Assembly (NCBI RefSeq): GCF_013391415.1
Contig: NZ_JACAXB010000013.1
Span: 1-64,000, forward strand
From: Aquitalea sp. LB_tupeE
GTDB lineage: Bacteria > Pseudomonadota > Gammaproteobacteria > Burkholderiales > Chromobacteriaceae
Reading direction: 5' to 3'
Length of the DNA stretch: 64,000 nucleotides
Part shown: piece by piece, positions 47,175 to 57,257 of the stretch
How the letters are laid out: every line of letters starts with the position of its first letter
How positions within the stretch are numbered: the stretch's first letter is position 1
Translations under genes and position numbers: made by a program
The notes under the pieces: generated by a model
Databases searched by the model: none
Told to the model about the DNA's origin: nothing
The model's input: the letters and a program-made list of their open reading frames with translations, nothing else

Positions 47175-47573
47175 TCAGAAAATCACGCCGGAGTGCAGGA
47201 TCACATTGGCGTACGGTGTACATTCACCGGTACGGATGATGACCTTGGCCTCCTGGCAGCGCTGCTTGAATTGTTCATGGCTGACAAACTCCAGTACCAC
47301 GCCCTGCGCGGCCAGTGCCTCCGCCTGCCCGACCACCGCCGGATTGTGGCTGCGGCATTCCTCCGCGAATACCGCGCGCTCGCACTGGAAATCCGCCAGT
47401 ATCGTGTCAAGCACGCGGGCAAAGCCCGGCTCGCCCAGCGCCAGCGCAAGGTCGATACATTCCACACCAGGCGGAATCGGCAGGCCGCAGTCGGCAATCA
47501 CCAGACTGTCGGTATGGCCCATGCCGGCCAGCACGCGCGCGATGTCGCGATTCAGATGTCCCAGCTTTTTCAT
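47175..47573 (-). CDS. rbsD: D-ribose pyranase RbsD
   Basis: 132 residues. MGHTDSLVIADCGLPIP near residue 18 includes the catalytic histidine, and the C-terminus VIIRTGECTPYANVIL is the conserved RbsD end. It interconverts the pyran and furan forms of ribose. Its ATG overlaps the rbsK stop (ATGA), so the two are coupled. Confidence 0.94.
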   Translation of the reverse strand: MKKLGHLNRDIARVLAGMGHTDSLVIADCGLPIPPGVECIDLALALGEPGFARVLDTILADFQCERAVFAEECRSHNPAVVGQAEALAAQGVVLEFVSHEQFKQRCQEAKVIIRTGECTPYANVILHSGVIF

Positions 47574-48457
47574 GCTTGTTGTTCCAGAAAATGTTGCAGC
47601 TCGGTCAGGGTAGGCATGCCACTTTGTGCACCCTGCTTGGTCACCGACAATGCCGCTGCAGCATTGGCACGGCGGACTGCTTCAGCCAGCCCCTGCGACC
47701 AGAACGCCGCCAGTGCACCATTAAAGGTATCTCCAGCGCCTGTACTATCCACGGCAAACACCGGAAAACCACGCACCTGCCGGAGAACACCGTCGGCATC
47801 CGCATAGCTGGCACCCAGGCTGCCCTGCGTCATCACGATGCCTGCCGGACGGCTGGCCAGCAGTTGCTGCCAAGGCTGCTGGCTGCCCAGTGCCACCGCC
47901 AGCTCGTATTCATTGGGCGTCAGCAGTGAAACCTGTTGCAGCAAGCTTGCCGGCAGCGGCTGGGCCGGAGCCGGATTCAGGATGAAAGGCTTGCCATGGC
48001 GGGCTGCCAGCATGGCCGCATGCTCGACGGTAGCCAGCGGTACTTCCAGCTGGGCCAGCACTACATCGGCCTCGGCAAAGGCGGCTTCGGCCGCATCCAG
48101 CTGGGCAGGTGACACGGCATTATTGGCCCCCGGCACCACCATGATGGCATTGTCACCACCGGCCAGGGTGATGCTGGCCATGCCGGTGGCGTCACTGACC
48201 TGCGCTACCCAGCGGGTATCCACACCTTCTGCTTGCAAGCCACTGAGCAATTGCACACCAAAGGCATCCTGCCCGACACAGGCAATCAGGCTGACTTCAG
48301 CCCCCAGACGGGCAGCCGCCACGGCCTGATTGGCACCCTTGCCACCGGGATAAGTGGCAAAGCGGCGGCCAAACAGGGTTTCCCCCTGACGCGGAAAGCT
48401 GTCTGCTTCCACCACCAGGTCCATGTTGATGCTACCGATCAGCAAAACGCGGCTCAT
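47570..48457 (-). CDS. rbsK: ribokinase RbsK
   Basis: 295 residues from the ATG at 48457, preceded by AAGAAAG; the frame is open to 48541. PfkB family: LIGSINMDLVVEADSFPRQGET at the start, GGKGANQAVAAARLGA near 38, NPAPAQPLP near 182 and the catalytic base in DSTGAGDTFNGALAAF near 245. It phosphorylates ribose to ribose 5-phosphate. First gene of the operon, an unusual place compared with the E. coli order rbsDACBK. Confidence 0.94.
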   Translation of the reverse strand: MSRVLLIGSINMDLVVEADSFPRQGETLFGRRFATYPGGKGANQAVAAARLGAEVSLIACVGQDAFGVQLLSGLQAEGVDTRWVAQVSDATGMASITLAGGDNAIMVVPGANNAVSPAQLDAAEAAFAEADVVLAQLEVPLATVEHAAMLAARHGKPFILNPAPAQPLPASLLQQVSLLTPNEYELAVALGSQQPWQQLLASRPAGIVMTQGSLGASYADADGVLRQVRGFPVFAVDSTGAGDTFNGALAAFWSQGLAEAVRRANAAAALSVTKQGAQSGMPTLTELQHFLEQQA

Positions 48458-48542
48458 GTATTGTCTTTCTTGCGGCAAGCAGTGTGCTATGCCCGCTGCC
48501 CCGGCCAGGCAACACGCCATCACAAGCTTGCTGTTGATCAAA

Positions 48543-48600
48543 CGCTAAAACGTACTCAGCAATGCGGTGAACTTATAGCAGAGCCCGCATGGCGGTGGAA
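48543..48600 (-). promoter_or_regulatory. rbs promoter with Cra-like operator candidate
   Basis: On the minus strand a weak -35 TTCCAC (48595-48600), a 17-base spacer and an extended -10 TGC-TATAAG (48572-48577). Directly downstream, TGCTGAGTACGTTTTAGCG (48543-48561) resembles the Cra/FruR box (left half GCTGA, central CG, right half TTT-AGC) but with one extra base in the left half. Binding here would block the start of rbsK transcription. Confidence 0.45.
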
Positions 48601-48894
48601 GCGCAAAACGCAAAAAATGTAAGTTTTCAACTACATGGCGACAAAAAAAAACCACACCGTGGTGCATGCAAAGGCCGGCAAGGCCTTGCCAGCGCCAGGA
48701 TTTGCACCGCAGCAGTGCCTTTTTCCCTTCTGCTGTAGTTGCGGCGCACAATTAATCAAGCCCAAAGCCCACATGGCTTTGCGCATTTTCATACCGCACT
48801 GCAATACGGCCACACCGGCTCTTGGCCTCCTCGCACAAGCCCCTGCGCCCGCGCTGCGGCTGTGCTAAACTCCCGGCAACACATTCATTTGATT
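48601..48894. other. intergenic region between the rbs promoter and the miaB group
   Basis: About 290 bases with no credible protein gene; short frames on both strands lack family features. It contains the orphan terminator and palindromes described at 48643-48706. It must also contain the promoter for the gene at 48895. Confidence 0.5.
48643..48663 (-). terminator. orphan intrinsic terminator, possible small RNA 3' end
   Basis: On the minus strand ACCAC-GGT-GTGGT is followed by nine T. No minus-strand gene lies upstream for several kilobases, since 48895-55151 is all plus strand. Just 5' on that strand (48667-48706) is a region rich in complementary segments, including the 14-bp palindrome GGCAAGGCCTTGCC (48677-48690) and TGCAAA/TTTGCA, so a small structured RNA ending here is possible. 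Confidence 0.45.
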
Positions 48895-49266
48895 ATGAAA
48901 ACACTCATCACCGCCCTCTTGCTCTGTCTGCTCTCACTGCCAGCCATGGCCGTGAACAGACTGCTGCCCGCCAATATCATGGCCGGCACGCTCTCCGCTG
49001 TGGATAACAATGTCGTCACCTTTGTCAAAAGCGAAAGTTCGCTGCTGAACACGCTTGTTGCGCTGGTGATCCCCAGTGGACAGAGCTATACCACTGCGCC
49101 CGGGCTGCGCATCTTCGATGCCAACAACCTGTTCGTGCTGACCGGACAATTGCCCACACTGGTGGGTAAAACGGTAGGCATCACACTGGACTTGCAAGGC
49201 AACATCAATCGCATCTGGGTATTGAGCGACGAAGAAATCGCCCAATTGCAACAGCGCCAGCAGTAA
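48895..49266 (+). CDS. hypothetical periplasmic protein
   Basis: 123 residues from the ATG at 48895 (the frame is open from 48739). A clear signal peptide, KTLITALLLCLLSLPAMA, is cleaved near residue 20. The mature part is about 100 residues, beta-rich and without cysteine (IMAGTLSAVDNNVVTFVKSESSL, then YTTAPGLRIFDANNLF). I recognise no family; the pattern suggests a small OB-like or beta-sandwich protein. It lies 42 bases before miaB. Confidence 0.65.
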   Translation: MKTLITALLLCLLSLPAMAVNRLLPANIMAGTLSAVDNNVVTFVKSESSLLNTLVALVIPSGQSYTTAPGLRIFDANNLFVLTGQLPTLVGKTVGITLDLQGNINRIWVLSDEEIAQLQQRQQ

Positions 49267-49308
49267 GGCGCCCTCCCCCCAATGAACCAGCTGGAATTCC
49301 TGTAAGCA

Positions 49309-50643
49309 ATGAAGAAGGTATACATCAAGACCTTCGGTTGCCAGATGAACGAATACGACTCGGACAAAATGGTCGACGTTCTGGGCGATGCCGAAGGCAT
49401 GATCAAGACAGATAATCCGGAAGAAGCCGACGTCATCCTGTTCAACACCTGTAGCGTGCGGGAAAAGGCACAGGAAAAGGTGTTCTCGGATCTGGGCCGC
49501 ATCCGCCCGCTGAAAGAAGCCCGGCCCGACCTGATCATTGGCGTTGGCGGCTGCGTGGCCAGCCAGGAAGGCGACACCATCGTCAAGCGCGCGCCTTATG
49601 TGGATGTAGTGTTCGGCCCGCAAACCTTGCATCGTCTGCCGGACATGATCCGCGCCCGCCAGCACAGCGGTGCGGCCCAGGTGGATATCTCTTTCCCGGA
49701 AATCGAGAAATTCGACCACATTCCACCAGCCAAGGTGGATGGCGCAGCGGCCTTTGTGTCCATCATGGAGGGCTGCTCCAAGTACTGCTCCTTCTGCGTG
49801 GTGCCTTATACCCGTGGCGAGGAGGTGTCCCGCCCGTTTGAAGACGTGCTGACCGAAATCGCCGGGCTCACCCAGCAAGGGGTGAAGGAAATCACCCTGC
49901 TGGGACAAAACGTCAATGCCTACCGCGGCTTGATGGCCGATGGTGAAATCGCCGACTTCGCCCTGCTGCTGGAATACGTGCACGAAATTCCGGGCGTGGA
50001 ACGCCTGCGCTTTACCACCAGTCATCCGCGCGAATTCACCCAGCGCATCATCGACTGCTACGGCAAACTGCCCAAGCTGGTTTCGCACCTGCACCTGCCG
50101 GTACAAAGCGGTTCCGACCGCATCCTCACCGCCATGAAACGCGGCTATACCGCGCTGGAATACAAATCCATCATCCGCAAGCTGCGCGCGCTGCGTCCGG
50201 ACCTGTGCCTGTCATCCGACTTCATCGTTGGCTTCCCCGGCGAAACCGAAGCGGATTTCGCGCAAACGCTGAAACTGGTCAAGGATCTGGAATTCGACTT
50301 CAGCTATGTATTCATCTACAGCGCCCGCCCCGGCACTCCGGCAGCCAACCTCACCGACGACACCCCGCATAGCGAAAAGGTGCGTCGTCTGGAAGCGCTG
50401 AACGAGGTGATCGAGGCACGTGGCTTTGCCATCAACCAGAGCATGGTAGGCAGCGTGCAGCGCGTGCTGGTGGAAAACATCTCCAAGAAAGACCCGAACA
50501 TGCTGGCCGCCCGTACCGCCAACAACCGGGTCGTCAATTTTGTCGGTCACCCGCGTCTGCTCAAGCAGATGGTAGACGTGGTGATTACCGAAGCGCGGCC
50601 GCATTCGCTGGCAGGCGAAATCCTGCTGCAGGAAGACCACTAA
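49309..50643 (+). CDS. miaB: tRNA-i6A37 methylthiotransferase MiaB
   Basis: 444 residues. An N-terminal UPF0004 domain has three cysteines ([31 protein letters not shown]). The radical-SAM CxxxCxxC is in [12 protein letters not shown] near 157, and a C-terminal TRAM domain follows (residues 375-440). It adds the 2-methylthio group to i6A37 of tRNAs reading UNN codons. Confidence 0.96.
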   Translation: MKKVYIKTFGCQMNEYDSDKMVDVLGDAEGMIKTDNPEEADVILFNTCSVREKAQEKVFSDLGRIRPLKEARPDLIIGVGGCVASQEGDTIVKRAPYVDVVFGPQTLHRLPDMIRARQHSGAAQVDISFPEIEKFDHIPPAKVDGAAAFVSIMEGCSKYCSFCVVPYTRGEEVSRPFEDVLTEIAGLTQQGVKEITLLGQNVNAYRGLMADGEIADFALLLEYVHEIPGVERLRFTTSHPREFTQRIIDCYGKLPKLVSHLHLPVQSGSDRILTAMKRGYTALEYKSIIRKLRALRPDLCLSSDFIVGFPGETEADFAQTLKLVKDLEFDFSYVFIYSARPGTPAANLTDDTPHSEKVRRLEALNEVIEARGFAINQSMVGSVQRVLVENISKKDPNMLAARTANNRVVNFVGHPRLLKQMVDVVITEARPHSLAGEILLQEDH

Positions 50644-50666
50644 TCCACATAAGGCGCAGACCCGTC

Positions 50667-50963
50667 ATGTACATCGTTTCACTCAGTTATATCGCCCCGC
50701 TGGAGGAAATCGACGCCCAGCTGGAACAGCATGTGCTGTGGTTGAAGCAATGCTATGCCGACGGTCTGTTCCTGGCCTCCGGCCGCAAGGAACCCCGTAC
50801 CGGCGGCATCATTCTGGCGCGCGGTGAACGTCATGCGTTACAGCTGCGGCTGGCGCAGGACCCATTCGCCCAGGCCGGGCTGGCACGCTATGACATTACC
50901 GAGTTCCACCCCAGCATGACGGTTGCCGGACTGGAAATCCTGCAAGACCGGCCAAACGCATGA
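50667..50963 (+). CDS. YciI family protein
   Basis: 98 residues with the YciI-like ferredoxin-type fold: MYIVSLSYIAPLEEIDAQLEQHVLWLKQ, then the conserved SGRKEPRTGGIILA with the putative active-site region, and DPFAQAGLARYDITEF. Function in the family is uncertain. The stop overlaps the next ATG (ATGA). Confidence 0.85.
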   Translation: MYIVSLSYIAPLEEIDAQLEQHVLWLKQCYADGLFLASGRKEPRTGGIILARGERHALQLRLAQDPFAQAGLARYDITEFHPSMTVAGLEILQDRPNA

Positions 50964-51301
50964 ACAACACCATCAGTTCCCACGAGCCACCACCGCTGCG
51001 CCGTCATGCGGCCAAGGTGGTGCGTTACAGCCTGCTAGCCCTGCCCGTTTTGCTGGCACTCAGTCTGCTGGTGGGCCAAGCGGGCAGCAATGGCAACTGG
51101 GGTAGCCGATCGCTCTTGCTGCTGACCGGCCCGGCTGCCCTGCTGCCCACCGCCTTGCTGTATGCCGGCCTGCTGTGCTTGCTGGACAAACTGGCCTCGG
51201 CCGGACTGCGTAACGGCCTGTTCATGTTGCTGACCTTGCTGGTCTGCGTTTTGCTTGTACTGGAAGCCAGCTTCTGGCTGGCGCTGCTGTTCAGCCACTG
51301 A
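50960..51301 (+). CDS. hypothetical membrane protein
   Basis: 113 residues with about three helices (residues 22-42, 50-73 and 85-110). Leucine-rich, with no motif that I recognise. Coupled to the yciI-like gene by an ATGA overlap and followed by phoH after 16 bases, so it belongs to the miaB-lnt transcription unit. Confidence 0.6.
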   Translation: MNNTISSHEPPPLRRHAAKVVRYSLLALPVLLALSLLVGQAGSNGNWGSRSLLLLTGPAALLPTALLYAGLLCLLDKLASAGLRNGLFMLLTLLVCVLLVLEASFWLALLFSH

Positions 51302-51317
51302 CTCCTGACCCTGACTC

Positions 51318-52280
51318 ATGAATATCACTCCTCTCAGTTTCAATCCGGTCGATAACGAACGGCTGGCACGCTTGTGCGGCCCGCTGGATGAAAACCTCAA
51401 GCAGATCGAAACCGGTCTGGATGTGCAAATCCAGCGTCGTGGCGAACACTTCAAATGCAGTGGCGAGCAGGCCGACCTTGCGGTTTACAGCCTGACCCGC
51501 CTGTACCTGCTGGCGGAAAAGCAGGACATCTCGATTGATGACGTACAGCTGGAACTGGTGGAAGCCCGCCAGCACAATCAACAGGCCGATGCCGACGCCC
51601 CGGTGCTGCTGACCCGTCGTGGCGACCTGCGTGGCCGCACGCCGCGCCAGAGCGGTTACATCAAGGCCATCAGCCAGCACGACATCACCTTCGGCATCGG
51701 CCCGGCCGGTACAGGCAAAACCTATCTGGCCGTAGCCTGCGCGGTGGATGCCATGGAGCGCGATGCCATCAAGCGCATCGTACTGGTGCGCCCGGCGGTG
51801 GAAGCCGGTGAAAAACTGGGCTTCTTGCCCGGCGATCTGGCGCAAAAGGTCGACCCCTACCTGCGCCCGCTGTACGACGCCCTGTACGACCTGATGGGTT
51901 TTGACCGCGTTACCCGGCTGTTTGAAAAAAACCTGATCGAAATCGCCCCACTGGCTTATATGCGTGGCCGTACGCTGAACAATGCCTTCATCATTCTGGA
52001 CGAAGCGCAAAACACCACGCCGGAGCAGATGAAAATGTTCCTCACCCGCATCGGCTTTGGCTCGCGCGCGGTGATTACCGGTGACGTGACGCAGATCGAC
52101 CTGCAACGCCATCAGAAAAGCGGGCTGGTAGAAGTGGAGAAGATTCTGGGCCACGTGCGCGGCATCCACTTTCACCATTTCCAGAGCGAAGACGTGGTGC
52201 GCCATCCGCTGGTGCAGAAAATCGTTGACGCCTACGACAACTATCAATTGAACAACGATGAAACAAGCCAAGCGAAATAA
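51318..52280 (+). CDS. ybeZ: PhoH family ATPase (YbeZ/PhoL)
   Basis: 320 residues. KH-like N-terminus, Walker [18 protein letters not shown] near 128, [20 protein letters not shown] near 154 and Walker B with [18 protein letters not shown] near 215. PhoH/YbeZ proteins are cytosolic ATPases partnered with YbeY in ribosome and rRNA maturation; the ybeY gene overlaps its end by 23 bases. Confidence 0.93.
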   Translation: MNITPLSFNPVDNERLARLCGPLDENLKQIETGLDVQIQRRGEHFKCSGEQADLAVYSLTRLYLLAEKQDISIDDVQLELVEARQHNQQADADAPVLLTRRGDLRGRTPRQSGYIKAISQHDITFGIGPAGTGKTYLAVACAVDAMERDAIKRIVLVRPAVEAGEKLGFLPGDLAQKVDPYLRPLYDALYDLMGFDRVTRLFEKNLIEIAPLAYMRGRTLNNAFIILDEAQNTTPEQMKMFLTRIGFGSRAVITGDVTQIDLQRHQKSGLVEVEKILGHVRGIHFHHFQSEDVVRHPLVQKIVDAYDNYQLNNDETSQAK

Positions 52281-52764
52281 CCCGCTCTCACGTCTGGCCG
52301 CCCGCCTGCAGCTGACGCTGGAAGACCGCAGTCAGGCACAGCTGCTGCCCGATGCCAAACTGATCCGCCGCTGCTGCCAGGCCGCCTTGCAAGCCGATGT
52401 GAAACAGGCTCAGGTCAGCATCCTGCTGGTAGGCAGCGAGGAAGGCCGCAGTCTCAACCACACCTACCGCGGCAAGGACTATGCCACCAATGTGCTGTCG
52501 TTCGCGCTGAACGAAGGCGAAAACATTGCCGATCTGCCCTTGTTTGGCGACCTGGTACTGTGCACCGAGGTGGTGGAAAAAGAAGCCGCCGAGCAAGGCA
52601 TTGAGCTGATGGCCCATTATGCCCACCTGCTGGTACACGGCATGCTGCACTTGCAAGGCTTTGACCACGAGGATGACGAAGAAGCCCAAATCATGGAAAC
52701 GCTTGAAACTGTCATTCTGGCGAAGTTAGGATATCCCGACCCCTATCTAGAGGAAAAACGCTAA
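52258..52764 (+). CDS. ybeY: endoribonuclease YbeY
   Basis: 168 residues. The zinc-binding signature [17 protein letters not shown] near 132 is complete. [19 protein letters not shown] near 75 is also typical. It is needed for 16S rRNA 3' maturation and ribosome quality control. A basic N-terminal extension ([17 protein letters not shown]) overlaps the ybeZ end. Confidence 0.95.
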   Translation: MKQAKRNNPLSRLAARLQLTLEDRSQAQLLPDAKLIRRCCQAALQADVKQAQVSILLVGSEEGRSLNHTYRGKDYATNVLSFALNEGENIADLPLFGDLVLCTEVVEKEAAEQGIELMAHYAHLLVHGMLHLQGFDHEDDEEAQIMETLETVILAKLGYPDPYLEEKR

Positions 52765-52768
52765 CCCC

Positions 52769-53623
52769 ATGGAAGACCCCAGTAAACACAAGCCCAGCCT
52801 GTTGGAACGTTTGTCCGCCATGCTCCTGCGCGAACCGGAAGACCGCGAGGAGCTGATCACCCTGCTGCACTCCGCCTTTGAACGCAATCTGCTGGACGCC
52901 GAAGCGCTGGCCATGATTGAAGGCGTGCTGGAAGTCAGCGACCTGACCGCCCGCGATGTCATGGTGCCGCGCAGCCAGATGGACGTCATCCGCATTGATG
53001 ACCCCATTGAACGCCTGCTGCCGGATGTACTGCGCACCGGCCACTCGCGTTTTCCGGTGATTGGCGACAACAAGGACGATGTGCTGGGCATTCTGCTGGC
53101 CAAGGACTTGCTGCATTACTTCCATGCCCCTGCCCGCTTCGACCTGCGCGCCACCCTGCGCGCCAGCGTGTTTGTACCGGAATCCAAACCACTGGATGTG
53201 CTGCTGCGCGAATTCCGCTCCAACCGCAACCACATGGCCATTGTGGTGGACGAATACGGCGGTGTGTCGGGCCTGGTCACCATCGAGGATGTGATCGAAC
53301 AGATCGTCGGTGATATCGAAGACGAATACGACTTCGAGGAAGACGACAACAATATCGTACCGGTACGCGACCAGCGTTACCGCGTCAACGCCCTCACCGA
53401 AGTGGCGGACTTCAACGAATACTTTGCCACCAGCTACGATGACGACGATGTCGATACCGTGGGCGGGCTGGTGATTTCGCTGATTGGCCACCTGCCCAAA
53501 CGCGGAGAAACCGTCGAGTCCGGTTCGCTACGCTTTACGGTCTTGCGCGCCGATAGCCGTCGCCTGCAAACCCTGCTGGTGGAACGGCTGCACAGCAATA
53601 CCGCCAACAGCGCCCAGGACTGA
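52769..53623 (+). CDS. corC: CorC/HlyC family CBS-domain protein
   Basis: 284 residues. Two CBS domains (about 60-190) start with VSDLTARDVMVPRSQMDVIRI, and EYGGVSGLVTIEDVIEQIVGDIEDEYD is near 165. A C-terminal CorC_HlyC domain (200-280) follows. It lacks the DUF21 membrane domain, so it is the soluble CorC type linked to magnesium and cobalt efflux. One base separates its stop from the lnt ATG, the usual corC-lnt pair. Confidence 0.93.
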   Translation: MEDPSKHKPSLLERLSAMLLREPEDREELITLLHSAFERNLLDAEALAMIEGVLEVSDLTARDVMVPRSQMDVIRIDDPIERLLPDVLRTGHSRFPVIGDNKDDVLGILLAKDLLHYFHAPARFDLRATLRASVFVPESKPLDVLLREFRSNRNHMAIVVDEYGGVSGLVTIEDVIEQIVGDIEDEYDFEEDDNNIVPVRDQRYRVNALTEVADFNEYFATSYDDDDVDTVGGLVISLIGHLPKRGETVESGSLRFTVLRADSRRLQTLLVERLHSNTANSAQD

Positions 53624-53624
53624 C

Positions 53625-55151
53625 ATGCGCACCTTGCTTGTACTGATTGCCGCCGCACTTGCCGGGGCACTTACCCTCTACGGCTTTGCGCCCTACCGGC
53701 TGTATGGCTTGCTGCCTTTGTCACTACTGGCCCTGACACAATTGGTACAACGCAATCCCGCGCTTGGCTTTCGCATTGGCTATGTCTGGGGCGTGGCCGC
53801 CTATACCAGCAATTTCCACTGGATATACAACAGCCTGCATGACATTGCCGGCCTGCCGGCAGCGCTGGCGGTACCGCTAGTCGTGCTGCTGCCTGCTTAT
53901 CTGGCCATCTGGCCCGGCCTTGCTTGCTGGCTGGTATTGCGCATAGACCAGCGCGCGTGGGTGCGCTGGCTGCTGGCTTTTCCAGCCCTGTGGGAGCTGG
54001 GCGAATGGCTGCGCAGCTGGGTGATGACCGGCTTTCCCTGGGGTGCTGTCGGTTATTCACAGGTCACAGAAAGCCCCTTGTCAGGCTTTATCCCGCTGGG
54101 AGGCATCCATCTGGTCAGCTATCTGGTTGCCCTTAGCGCCGGGGCCTTGCTGCTGCTGGCCAATGGCCAGCGCCTGCAACGCGCACTGGCTGCCGGTTTG
54201 CTGCTGGCGCTGTGGAGTGCCGGCTACTGGCTGCAATCGGTGAACTGGACAGAGCCGGCAGGCAAGCCCTACCGGGTTGCCCTCGCCCAGGGGGATATTC
54301 CACAAGCATTGAAGTGGGATCCGGCTACCTATGAACAAACCCTGAGAACCTATTACCAACAGGTTGCCAGTACCCAGGCAGACGTGATGATCCTGCCGGA
54401 AACCGCACTGCCGCTGTTTCTGGATGATCTGCCCTCTGGCTATCTCACCATGGTGGCAGGTGATGCCCGGCGCAAGAACATGGCGCTGGCGACCGGCATT
54501 CCACGCCGCACCCCGGATGGTCGCGGCTACCTGAATGCCGTGGTGGTGCTGACCGATCCGGCGCTACCCTCTTACGCCAAAGATCACCTGGTGCCGTTTG
54601 GCGAGTTCATTCCGCTGCCCGGTCTGATTGGCTGGATCTACCAGTACATGAACATGCCGTTGTCGGGCTTTAGCCGTGGTGGTGCCAATCAGTCACCCTT
54701 GCTGCTGGCAGGCCACCACATTGCCTTCAATATCTGCTACGAGGACAGCTTTGGCGAAGAACTGATCGGCCCTGCTGCGCAGGCTGGCATTCTGGCCAAT
54801 GTCAGCAATCTGGCCTGGTTTGGCAAAAGTGTGGCCATGAGTCAGCATTTGCAGCTATCCCAGGCCCGTGCACTGGAGACAGGCCGCTTCATGCTGCGTG
54901 CCACCAATAACGGCATGACGGCGATTGTGCGTCCCAATGGCGAAATTTCCAGCGTGGCAGCCCCGTTCACCCAGCAAGTACTGGAAGGCATGGTGCAGGA
55001 CTACCAAGGTCTGACGCCCTACATGCAGCTGGGTAATCAACCGGTGATAGCTGGCTGTATCAGCTTGCTGTTACTGGCGATGGCGCTGGGTGCCTATCAG
55101 CGTTATCGGGAAAAACACAAGCAGCCCGGCACCGAAAACACTATGCCTTGA
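53625..55151 (+). CDS. lnt: apolipoprotein N-acyltransferase Lnt
   Basis: 508 residues from the ATG at 53625. Several N-terminal helices (residues 5-210) are followed by a periplasmic nitrilase-like domain. The triad is visible: Glu in MILPETALPLF near 262, Lys in YAKDHLVPFGEF near 323 and Cys in FNICYEDSFGEEL near 375. It N-acylates the lipid-modified cysteine of lipoproteins at the inner membrane, the last step of lipoprotein maturation. Confidence 0.95.
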   Translation: MRTLLVLIAAALAGALTLYGFAPYRLYGLLPLSLLALTQLVQRNPALGFRIGYVWGVAAYTSNFHWIYNSLHDIAGLPAALAVPLVVLLPAYLAIWPGLACWLVLRIDQRAWVRWLLAFPALWELGEWLRSWVMTGFPWGAVGYSQVTESPLSGFIPLGGIHLVSYLVALSAGALLLLANGQRLQRALAAGLLLALWSAGYWLQSVNWTEPAGKPYRVALAQGDIPQALKWDPATYEQTLRTYYQQVASTQADVMILPETALPLFLDDLPSGYLTMVAGDARRKNMALATGIPRRTPDGRGYLNAVVVLTDPALPSYAKDHLVPFGEFIPLPGLIGWIYQYMNMPLSGFSRGGANQSPLLLAGHHIAFNICYEDSFGEELIGPAAQAGILANVSNLAWFGKSVAMSQHLQLSQARALETGRFMLRATNNGMTAIVRPNGEISSVAAPFTQQVLEGMVQDYQGLTPYMQLGNQPVIAGCISLLLLAMALGAYQRYREKHKQPGTENTMP

Positions 55152-55209
55152 GCATGCACTGCAGGCAGCAGCGAGGCTGGAGTTTACTTCAGTGCTCCCT
55201 GACATAACA

Positions 55210-55233
55210 AAGCCCTCCTTGCGGAGGGCTTTT
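55210..55233. terminator. bidirectional terminator between lnt and a chemoreceptor gene
   Basis: AAGCCCTCC/GGAGGGCTT is a 9-bp stem with a TTGC loop, with TTTT on the right. A-rich sequence on the left lets it work for the opposing gene as well. Confidence 0.85.
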
Positions 55234-55252
55234 GCTTGGCATGCCTGCGATA

Positions 55253-56893
55253 TTACACGTGGAATTTGGATACCAGCTGACGCAAATCGTCGGCCAGGCT
55301 ATGCATGGCCTGCACTTCCTTCGAGGTGCCTGCCGCCTCCTCAGCATTACCGCTGGCGCTGCGAGCAATCAATTCCACCTGCTGTGCAATTTCGGTACTG
55401 GCGCTACCCTGCTCTTTCAGTGCATGTGAAATCTCGTTGACCACATCCACCACGCTGGTGGCGCTATCCCGGATGTGGGATATCGCTTCTCCCCCCTGAA
55501 CCGCCAGTTGCAAGCCGTTCTTCACCCGGCCGACAGCCTCTTCCATACAGGCACGCGACTGGTCAGAACTGCTCTGTATTTCCTGGATCATGCCGGCAAT
55601 CTCCTGCGTAGCCTGCCCGGTACGCTCCGACAGCTTGCGCACTTCATCGGCCACCACCGCAAAGCCGCGTCCCATCTCGCCGGCACGTGCTGCCTCGATG
55701 GCCGCGTTGAGCGCCAGCAGATTGGTTTGATCGGCAATGTCCTTGATCACCTGCATGATGCTGGAAATGGTCTGGGTCTTGCTGGCCAGATCCGCAATGG
55801 TTGCTGCCGCCTGATCCACCGACTCGTTGATACGGTGCATTTCATTGACAGCACTGGAAATTACCTCGCCTCCTTCGCGCGACAAGCGGCCGGACTCTTG
55901 CGACAGATTACGTGCATCATGCGCATGGCTGGAAATATGATTGATGCTGACCGTCAGCTGCTCGATGGAGGCGGCCATGGCGGCGGCGGCCTCACTTTGC
56001 TGGTCAGACCCTTTGACCACGGCATCGGAACGGCGCGCCACATCCGAACTCATGCCAGACAAGCGCACAGCTTCATCGGCAATTTCCCGCACCAGCGATT
56101 TCAGATGCTGCTGCATTTGCTGAACGGCGGCCATCACGCTGCTGGTATCACCTGCCACCACATTCACCTGGGTATCCAGATGGCCATCGGCAATGCGCCG
56201 AACCACTTGCATGGTCTCACCCGGGTCGGCACCCAGTTGCCCTAGGACGCTGCGCATCAGGAACAGGCCGGCAATAAGCAACAGCACCAGAATGGCGGCC
56301 ACTTCACCCAGCGTCAGCCACAACTGTTGCATGAATGCGGCCTGGACATCATCCAGATAAATGCCGGTACCAATAATCCAGTGCCAACGCTGACTGGTCA
56401 TCAAGTAGGAAATCTTGGGTTGAGGCTGGTCGAAGCCGGGCTTGTCCCACACATAAGCAGCAAAGCCTTGCCCATTGCCCTTGCTGACCGTCTCTATGAA
56501 CAACTGCCCCAGATCAACACCCGTTGGCGTCTTCAAGCCCTGAACATTCTTGCCCAGCATGGCTGCCTTGGCACCGTGAATGACGTAGTTCCAGTTCTGG
56601 TCGTAACCGAAGAAGTACTCCTTGCCATCATAATGGCTGGCCATAAGAGCAGCGGCAGCCATTTGCTTGGCCTGTGCTTCGCTGAGCTTGCCACTTGCTT
56701 CAAGGGCCTCATAACTACTGATGATGCCCATCGCAGATTCAACGAGATTGCGTGTTTTATCCTGCCTGTCCTGTAACAAGCTATTGCGCTGGTTGTAAAG
56801 GGCAAGACCACTCAGACAGCAAATCAGCAAGGCCACCAGCAACAGCCAGGCAATAAGGCGGCTGCGTAATGACATTCCGGCAGTAGTGTTCAT
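55253..56893 (-). CDS. methyl-accepting chemotaxis protein with single-Cache sensor
   Basis: 546 residues. TM1 is at about 13-32. A periplasmic sCache_2-type domain (about 35-185) contains [32 protein letters not shown] and [16 protein letters not shown]2 is at about 192-213, then HAMP, then the signalling tip [19 protein letters not shown] near 390 and [18 protein letters not shown]. Single-Cache receptors of this kind often sense small organic acids; the ligand here is unknown. No C-terminal CheR tether is seen. Confidence 0.93.
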   Translation of the reverse strand: MNTTAGMSLRSRLIAWLLLVALLICCLSGLALYNQRNSLLQDRQDKTRNLVESAMGIISSYEALEASGKLSEAQAKQMAAAALMASHYDGKEYFFGYDQNWNYVIHGAKAAMLGKNVQGLKTPTGVDLGQLFIETVSKGNGQGFAAYVWDKPGFDQPQPKISYLMTSQRWHWIIGTGIYLDDVQAAFMQQLWLTLGEVAAILVLLLIAGLFLMRSVLGQLGADPGETMQVVRRIADGHLDTQVNVVAGDTSSVMAAVQQMQQHLKSLVREIADEAVRLSGMSSDVARRSDAVVKGSDQQSEAAAAMAASIEQLTVSINHISSHAHDARNLSQESGRLSREGGEVISSAVNEMHRINESVDQAAATIADLASKTQTISSIMQVIKDIADQTNLLALNAAIEAARAGEMGRGFAVVADEVRKLSERTGQATQEIAGMIQEIQSSSDQSRACMEEAVGRVKNGLQLAVQGGEAISHIRDSATSVVDVVNEISHALKEQGSASTEIAQQVELIARSASGNAEEAAGTSKEVQAMHSLADDLRQLVSKFHV

Positions 56894-57257
56894 TTTTTTC
56901 TCTCTGTTCCCGTTGACAGTCTCAAGCGAGCAACTGCTCTAATTATCAGTTTTTGTCATTCTACATCTTTATAGACGAAGATATAGCCGGGTTTACCCAT
57001 GTACTATTTAAAAGTGATGACGGTATTAGCCAGATACCACTGCAAAACAAATTTAATGACGCCATGGCATGCCAGCCACGTAGCTTAGCAAACACCACAA
57101 TGACGTCAGATGATCTAAAACAAAACAATAAAGTCCAATGTCATTATGCGGAACACATCATCAGCCAGCAGAGCAAAAGTGAATTGCCCCCCTGCAGCAC
57201 CGTCAGTCCTACAAGAATGCTAGGATCATGACTTGGACTTTGCCAGAAAGATCACTC
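56894..57257. other. AT-rich intergenic region
   Basis: About 360 bases between the divergent chemoreceptor and MOSC genes, clearly richer in A and T than its surroundings. It must hold both promoters. A 92-codon frame (56953-57231, TTG start) has no family features or ribosome binding site and is not accepted as a gene. Confidence 0.5.

Noticed and set aside
56953-57231. 92-codon frame in the AT-rich gap
   Set aside because: TTG start without ribosome binding site, no family features, low-complexity AT-rich region.
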